Shown here piece by piece: positions 58,839 to 64,000 of a stretch of DNA of 64,000 nt. The DNA is taken from positions 6,944,001 through 7,008,000 of the forward strand of contig CM056874.1 in the NCBI GenBank assembly GCA_029876055.1. The letters are read 5' to 3'. The translations under genes and the position numbers were made by a program. The DNA is from Madurella fahalii (lineage: Eukaryota; Ascomycota; Sordariomycetes; Sordariales). Within the stretch, counting starts at the first letter, position 1; every line of letters starts with the position of its first letter. A model generated the notes under the pieces. It did not search any database, was not told where the DNA came from, and saw only the letters and a list, made by a program, of their open reading frames with translations.

Positions 58839-60365
58839 TGCGATTGGGTATCTGAAGAAACAGTTGCAATGAAGGAAAAAAAAGGAAGGTTGAGGGTGTA
58901 CGGATCAAGGCGAGGAGAGAGAAGAATGAGCGAGAGCGAGGAATGCACGGGTAGTTATTTGGGTGAGGAGGAGCTAGCAACAGCCGGCCTGGTGTTTGAA
59001 TTGCTGGCGCGCTGATTCGTGAGCCGAGGTCAAGCGCAGGGAGGCAGGCCGGGGTTCCGCCGCTGGCAGGGCAGCCCCGCTGTCAGTCAGGAGATGCGGC
59101 AACCATCCAGGGCTAACGCAGCCCCGTTGAAACTTGCAAATTCGTAACCGTCTGGAAACGGTTCGATTGTCGCCTTCCAGAATGCAAAGTTTGCTTGACT
59201 TACGAGGGACGGAATCGGGAGAACAGACAAAGCATTGCTTCAAATGTACCCGTCTTTGAGCGCGTTCTGTCTTCCTGTCGTGCTGATCTTTGGCCGAGGG
59301 CGAAGTGGGCTTTCGCGGGCAACCGGTAGATGGGCCGAGGTTTGCCACGGCAGCGCTAAAACGGGCACCACCCTGGGTACAGTAGCTGACGGGCTTTCAC
59401 GAGTGTGGGTTAGTAAGAGTGGAAGCCACCCACTTCGTGGCCAAGATGTGGCGGGATGGAACCAAGGCTGTTTTGGCGGAAATGGACAGCGCTTGAGGAG
59501 TCCTACTTTGACTCTTTGATCGCGGCAGGATGCGAACGAGCCTGATGGATGCACTGGCCCTCTCCATCCTACCCATGGCATCCAGACCCCGGGGTCCCCA
59601 CGGGAACGTCACGAGCCCCTCCGGCTGGTGGCTCATGATGCGTTGCAGGTTACCAGTGCTCCATTTGCATGTGAAGACAAGACCCGCTTATTTTATCTCG
59701 CCTGCCTATCTCCCGTCGTTTGCGATGGCACCAGAAGCCCGATCTGATTGTTCCGACTTGGAGTTCGGCAGCCAGTAGGGCGGTCGAACATCCCCTTTTG
59801 TGCAGCCAAGCCCCGTTGTCCTCTCCAACTTTCATGTCCTCTCGAGAAAGGGCAGAGAACAAGCAGAGATATTTTGTCCCTGGATTGCTCAGCCGCTGGC
59901 ATGTGATCGACCTTCAACACCACGGTAATAGCGCTGCGAGGACACTACTGCTTCTCGTCCTCGGGCTTTAACTTGAAATTTATACGAGCATGATGATTGC
60001 GAGAGGTCGGGTTTCTCTTCTTCCAAACAAGGCCTTGTAGCCTCTCGAGAAGACAACCTCGACGTCCATCCACATCACACAACACATGGGCGCGCAGGAA
60101 CGGCAAGCCTGAAGAATTTTTGAACAAAGTTTCGCGACCAGCTGCAGTATTAACGACGCTGGATACTCAGATACGTTTCGGTAATGGAGAACAGGTCTGG
60201 ATCCGATTCGGTTATCAGCTGCAAAGTCAGATGACCCAATACGTCACAACAGCCCGCCCGAGCTCTGCTGCCGTCCAATAACCCGAAACGTTTTCGGGCT
60301 TGCAGTTGGCAACTTTTAAATTCCTGCGCGAACGAATACCGAGTCTGGCGCTTGAGCCGCAGAAT
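58839..60365. other. Divergent intergenic region, fumarate reductase / FAS1 genes
   Basis: About 1.5 kb without a recognised gene. Just upstream of the fumarate reductase start is a T-rich tract on that gene's strand (58870-58880 A-rich on +). Confidence 0.45.
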
Positions 60366-60398
60366 ATGCACGTCTATAGCAATTCCAGAGGGCTTTAA
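60366..60398 (+). promoter_or_regulatory. Short upstream ORF before the FAS1 gene
   Basis: ATG at 60366 opens a 10-codon ORF that stops at 60396-60398, 17 nt before the FAS1 start. Confidence 0.3.
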
Positions 60399-60415
60399 GC
60401 AGAAAGCAACCAAGC

Positions 60416-61259
60416 ATGCGATCGTTCCTCATACCCGCCGCCCTTGCTCTGAGTGCAACCGTTTCGTCCCAGCTTGTGGTACCCCTCCTTCGGGACGCTT
60501 CAATCAGAAAGCCTTTCGGCTACGACCAAGCACCGCTTATGGACCACGCCGGGCCGGGCCCGGTAGCGCCACCTCCTGGGCCCTCCCCGGGCGAGCCGCC
60601 GTCGGATTCCAGGGGAGGCGTGGTGCTCTCTGATGTGATGGGCCGGGATAGGAGCATCAATCTCTTTGCGGGGTATGCAGCCGTAGCAACGCCAGAAATC
60701 TTTGCCAGCCATCACCTTGCTAATTTTGGCTGCCGCAGTTTCGTCAGAGACATCGAGTCTGCCTCCCGCCGTCTTGACGACTCATCTCAGAACACCACCG
60801 TCCTTGCGCCGCTCAACTCTGCGATTGAGAAGCTCCCCAGGAAGCCATGGGAAGATCCTCGGGATTACGGCGCCCTCGGTCCGGATGCGTACGAGGGAGG
60901 GGACGGGCACGAGCGAGCCCAACGCAATCTCCAGAGGTTTGTTGAGGCGCATTTGGTACCGGTGAGCCCCTGGCCCGAGGGCAAGAAGATTAGACCCCTC
61001 GGCGGTGACCGGGAGATCTGGTGGGAGGAGAAAGACGGAGCACGGATGGTGAGTGCCTCGTATCTACGCCGTTAGAAATAACGATTACTGATGGATGGGT
61101 GCAGATCCAGCCGGGAGCGATAGAGGTCGTCAGCGTTGCAAGTACCGTTGCGAATGGTGAAGTGGTACGTCTCCTCCGCCTGGAAATCTCTCACGGCAGG
61201 GCTAACGTGCTGGGTTACTGAACTAGTGGATCGTGAAAGCCGTGCGCAATTACGCCTGA
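60416..61259 (+). CDS. Secreted fasciclin (FAS1) domain protein
   Basis: Three exons, join(60416..61048, 61105..61164, 61227..61259), 241 aa. A signal peptide covers about residues 1-19 (MRSFLIPAALALSATVSS). A Pro/Gly-rich spacer precedes a single FAS1 domain from about residue 70 to the end: SINLFAGYAA, then NTTVLAPLNSAIEKLPRKPW (the FAS1 H1-type TVLAPLNSA motif), LQRFVEAHLVP and the IQPGAIEVV...GEVWIVKAV H2-type end. FAS1 proteins are cell-surface or vacuolar adhesion-type proteins; fungal single-domain forms are poorly characterised. The last exon encodes only 10 residues, ending NYA. No GPI-anchor signal or C-terminal membrane helix is present, so a soluble secreted or vacuolar protein is likely. 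Confidence 0.83.
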
Positions 61260-61899
61260 AAAGGGGACAGCCTAGCGAGTGTCGGAAACACATAATGGAT
61301 GATTCTGATGGCATGCGAGTTGGAGTACGGATGGACGGAGTGTTTGGAACAAACCGCGTGCTCGGTGTTGGGATGAAGGGATTCAGGCATCGGACGGAAA
61401 CGAAGCTGTTTGTTCTCATAATATCGTATCAGATCAAAATATGAGATGGAAAACAAGAATGGCATTCATAAAGCAACAGATGCTAGCTGCCGGGAGCCGT
61501 CCCACATACATTGGACGCACCAAGCTATGTCTAGAACTGGGAACCCGCGACATCTCGCAAAACCCAAGTCAAGCCCCGTTGCATATCGGGGCCCTGCCAG
61601 AACCACATAACGGGTTTGAAAGAGCTCCGCGGACCGGGCAGATAAGAGATGGATGAGGGGACAATATCCGACGTTCTGCCGGCTTATCGTCAGTTATCGG
61701 CCGGCGACAAGGGGAAGAGATCTGCGCCCTGTCCTCAGCGTCAGAACAGTTCAATCCAAAGCACACACATTCCATTCTGCCAGCTCTTTTCCTACCCCAA
61801 GAGCACGTAAAGCCCTCGTTCCAAAGCGGTATCCGGGCCATCTGCGCTGCATTCTGAGCCACGGGGCGTTTTCCACTTAGCGACCCCGGTCTGGCGCCT
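61260..61899. other. Intergenic between FAS1 and SIN3 genes
   Basis: About 640 bp, no gene recognised. The portion before 61900 is probably SIN3 promoter. Confidence 0.45.
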
Positions 61900-62064
61900 A
61901 TGATAACCGTCGCAGCTGTAAGCACGAGCTCCCCCGGTCGGCAATTTGCTTCCATCGCTCCTGAGCCGAAGTCTCGAGGCCAACTTCCCATCTTTGTCCC
62001 GTCCACCCCTCCGTCCACCTTTCCCTTTCGTCCCAGGTGCAGGTTCCAGAAAGTTGCATTTTAA
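61900..62064 (+). promoter_or_regulatory. Upstream ORF 1 of SIN3
   Basis: ATG at 61900 opens a 54-codon ORF ending in TAA at 62062-62064. A GTAAGC at 61918 could start a leader intron ending near 62048, which would remove most of it. Confidence 0.35.
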
Positions 62065-62068
62065 TTCT

Positions 62069-62122
62069 ATGTCTAGAGATACTGAGACCGTGGCAGAGGT
62101 TTCGAGTCGCCCGAAACAATGA
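62069..62122 (+). promoter_or_regulatory. Upstream ORF 2 of SIN3, stop overlaps the SIN3 start
   Basis: ATG at 62069, 4 nt after the end of uORF 1, opens a 17-codon ORF. Its TGA (62120-62122) overlaps the SIN3 ATG (62119-62121) as ATGA. This geometry suits termination-reinitiation control. Confidence 0.45.
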
Positions 62123-64000
62123 ATAGCCAGCCGCACCACGGCGGAAGCGGCTTTGACCGCGACCGCGACATCGAAGAGCAACGCCATCGCGCCCTTCATC
62201 CGGACGAGATCGCGAGACGAGAGAGAGAGAGAGAGCGCGAACGGGAACGCGAACGGGAGCGTGAACGCGACCGTGACGAGGCAGAGCGCCAACATCGCGA
62301 GCCCTACCAGCCGACCGCTCCTCATCACAGCAGCGCCGGCTCCATACCTATCCACCAGCCTGTCGCATCAAGGATCTCGAACTCGATCACCGGCCCTGGC
62401 GGCCTACTTGCGAACCACGGAAGCTCAGCTCCGTCTTTACCCATCGGGGGACCATCAGGGCCTGCGCCTGGCTTCGGGGGGTCGCTCCACAGCGACGCCG
62501 GCCGGCCTCCGCAGCATGGTGGCCCCGGACCTGCATCTGCCCCACAACACCAGATGTTCGCGCCCATGCCTCACGGCCCTGGCGGCCCGAGCAACTCCCT
62601 GGGCGGGTCTGGCGGGCCTGGAGCGATTTTCGGCGGACCACTGCAACAAGAGAATGGTCGAGGTATACCTCAGGATGGCGTCCGGGGCATGCAACAACTG
62701 CCCTTCGGTTCTAGCATGGGCGCCGCGCACGCCATGCCTCCTGGGCCTGGCGGTATGCCTCAGGGACAGCAGCCTATCCTAAATGTACGCGAGCCAGCCC
62801 TCCCGAACGTGCCATTGTTGGTCCACAGCTGATCGTGTTGTACCCAGGACGCGCTGAGCTATCTCGACCAGGTCAAGGTCCAATTTCACGAGCAACCCGA
62901 TGTGTACAACAGATTTCTGGACATTATGAAAGATTTCAAGAGCCAGACGTGGGTACACGCGGTACTGTCGCCTTGTGCCGATTTGCTAATTTGAGCTAGA
63001 ATCGACACTCCCGGCGTCATCAGCAGGGTATCGGAGCTGTTCGCCGGCCATCCCAATCTAATCCAGGGTTTCAACACGTTCCTTCCGCCCGGCTATCGTA
63101 TCGAGTGCGGGCTCGAAAACAACCCCAACAGCATCCGTGTCACCACGCCCTCAGGCTCCACCATCCACTCGATTGGCGCGGGCAGAGCGACTCAGCACGA
63201 AGCAGCGCAGCCGGCGGCGGGGCCGGCGCAAGGATTCTTGAATCCGAGGCCGGGCTGGCAAGCACCGCTACCGCATAGCGTGGAGAGCCCGGAAGCGGCT
63301 TTCAGTGTGCCAGCGCAAAATGGCCCGCCGGCATTCGCTACCTCGAACCAGGGTGCGCCGTTTGATGGTGCCAGTCCGGTCCAGCAGAGGTCAGTGCCAG
63401 CCGCGCAGAATGGCACCTCGATGAACCACGCTCCTGCTCCGCGAAATGCACATACACCGACGCCGGCCGCTGGCGGCCCGCCCAGCTCAAACGGCGGCAC
63501 TACCCAGCAGGCCAATTTAGAGAAGCGTGGCCCGGTTGAGTTCAACCACGCGATCAGCTACGTCAACAAGATAAAGGTACGCACCTGTTTGCCTTGCTCT
63601 TTTTTTGCGATGGTTAGTTCGCAAGACGATCTATCATCCGAAGGCATAAAGAAAATTGGATGGGCCACCCAAGTACCGGTGGAGACGAGTTTTCGTTGAC
63701 CTGACACGCAACGGCTAACTGTGGCCCAGAATCGCTTCCAGGATAAACCTGAAATCTACAAACAGTTCTTGGAAATTCTCCAAACCTACCAGCGCGAGCA
63801 AAAACCGATCCAAGACGTCTATTCACAAGTCACAAGTCTCTTCCATACGGCACCCGACCTTCTCGAAGACTTTAAACAGTTCCTCCCCGAGTCGGCCGCG
63901 CAAACGCGATCGGGTGGCCAACGCCCCGAGGAGAACATGCCGATGGCCGTAACCACGCCTACGCCGCAGCCGGGGCATGCTGCGCGCGACGGCCCAAAGA
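62119..64000 (+). CDS. SIN3: SIN3 transcriptional corepressor scaffold (5' part)
   Basis: Exons join(62119..62784, 62848..62948, 63000..63576, 63730..>64000); the gene runs off the window. SIN3 is the scaffold of histone deacetylase (Rpd3-type) complexes. The first ~220 residues are disordered: a long Glu/Arg alternating run (about 33-55) and Gly/Pro-rich sequence. PAH1 follows at about 223-292 (DALSYLDQVKVQFHEQPDVY, then FLDIMKDFKSQ, and FNTFLPPGYRIE), then a Pro/Ala/Ser linker and PAH2 from about 436 (HAISYVNKIKNRFQDKPEIY, FLEILQTYQREQK, DFKQFLPES). The paired amphipathic helices bind repressor proteins. PAH3, the HDAC-interacting domain and the C-terminus lie outside. Introns of 51-153 bp have good sites. 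The start codon overlaps an upstream ORF stop. Confidence 0.95.

Overview
The window is nuclear DNA of a filamentous ascomycete. The genes are GC-rich and interrupted by short introns (about 45-160 bp) with fungal GTRNGT donors, CTAAC-like branch points and YAG acceptors. Product sequences look like Sordariomycetes, most like Sordariales/Chaetomiaceae; this taxonomic placement is inference from protein style, not from a search. I assembled 18 protein-coding genes by joining exons by hand, two of them cut by the window edges. I found no rRNA, tRNA, CRISPR array, transposase or plasmid feature.

Layout. 1-6.6 kb: 5' part of a mitochondrial protein gene (-), an NAD(P)-binding SDR gene (+), and a GH36/raffinose-synthase-like glycosidase gene (-). 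7.2-8.9 kb: beta subunit of the mitochondrial processing peptidase (+). 9-13.3 kb: gene-poor, partly AT-rich. 13.3-17 kb: membrane RING-H2 protein (+) convergent with a GPALPP/DUF3752 protein (-). 17.5-24 kb: VPS8 (+) with an apparent C-terminal frameshift, then PIG-P/GPI19 (+). 24.5-28 kb: actin-related protein Arp4 (+) convergent with a D-threonine aldolase/D-serine dehydratase-like enzyme (-). 29.1-32.7 kb: TFIID subunit TAF1 (+). 32.7-38.2 kb: a 5.5-kb gap without a convincing gene, ending in a long pyrimidine-rich leader. 38.2-40.2 kb: MADS-box factor of the RlmA/Rlm1 type (+). 41.6-44.1 kb: FRG1-like protein (-) and a 2OG-Fe(II) oxygenase (+) sharing a 344-bp divergent promoter. 44.6-45.8 kb: PSG1-like membrane protein (+). 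46.1-53.1 kb: GH31 alpha-glucosidase and an MFS sugar transporter, both (-). 53.1-56.8 kb: no gene seen. 56.8-58.8 kb: soluble fumarate reductase fused to cytochrome b5 (-). 60.4-61.3 kb: secreted FAS1 protein (+). 62.1 kb to the end: SIN3 (+), cut off after PAH2.

How the genes relate. There is no biosynthetic cluster. Most genes are housekeeping: chromatin and transcription (Arp4, TAF1, SIN3, RlmA, FRG1-like), endosomal trafficking (VPS8), GPI-anchor synthesis (PIG-P), and mitochondrial import and redox (MPP-beta, fumarate reductase). The one pairing that makes metabolic sense is the alpha-glucosidase with the sugar transporter. The most interesting signals are small-scale: the out-of-frame second half of the VPS8 RING finger, upstream ORFs whose stop codons overlap the start codons of SIN3 and VPS8, a stop-free in-frame intron and unusual C-terminus in TAF1, an alternative membrane-anchored N-terminus for the alpha-glucosidase, and a 620-nt ATG-free leader before rlmA.
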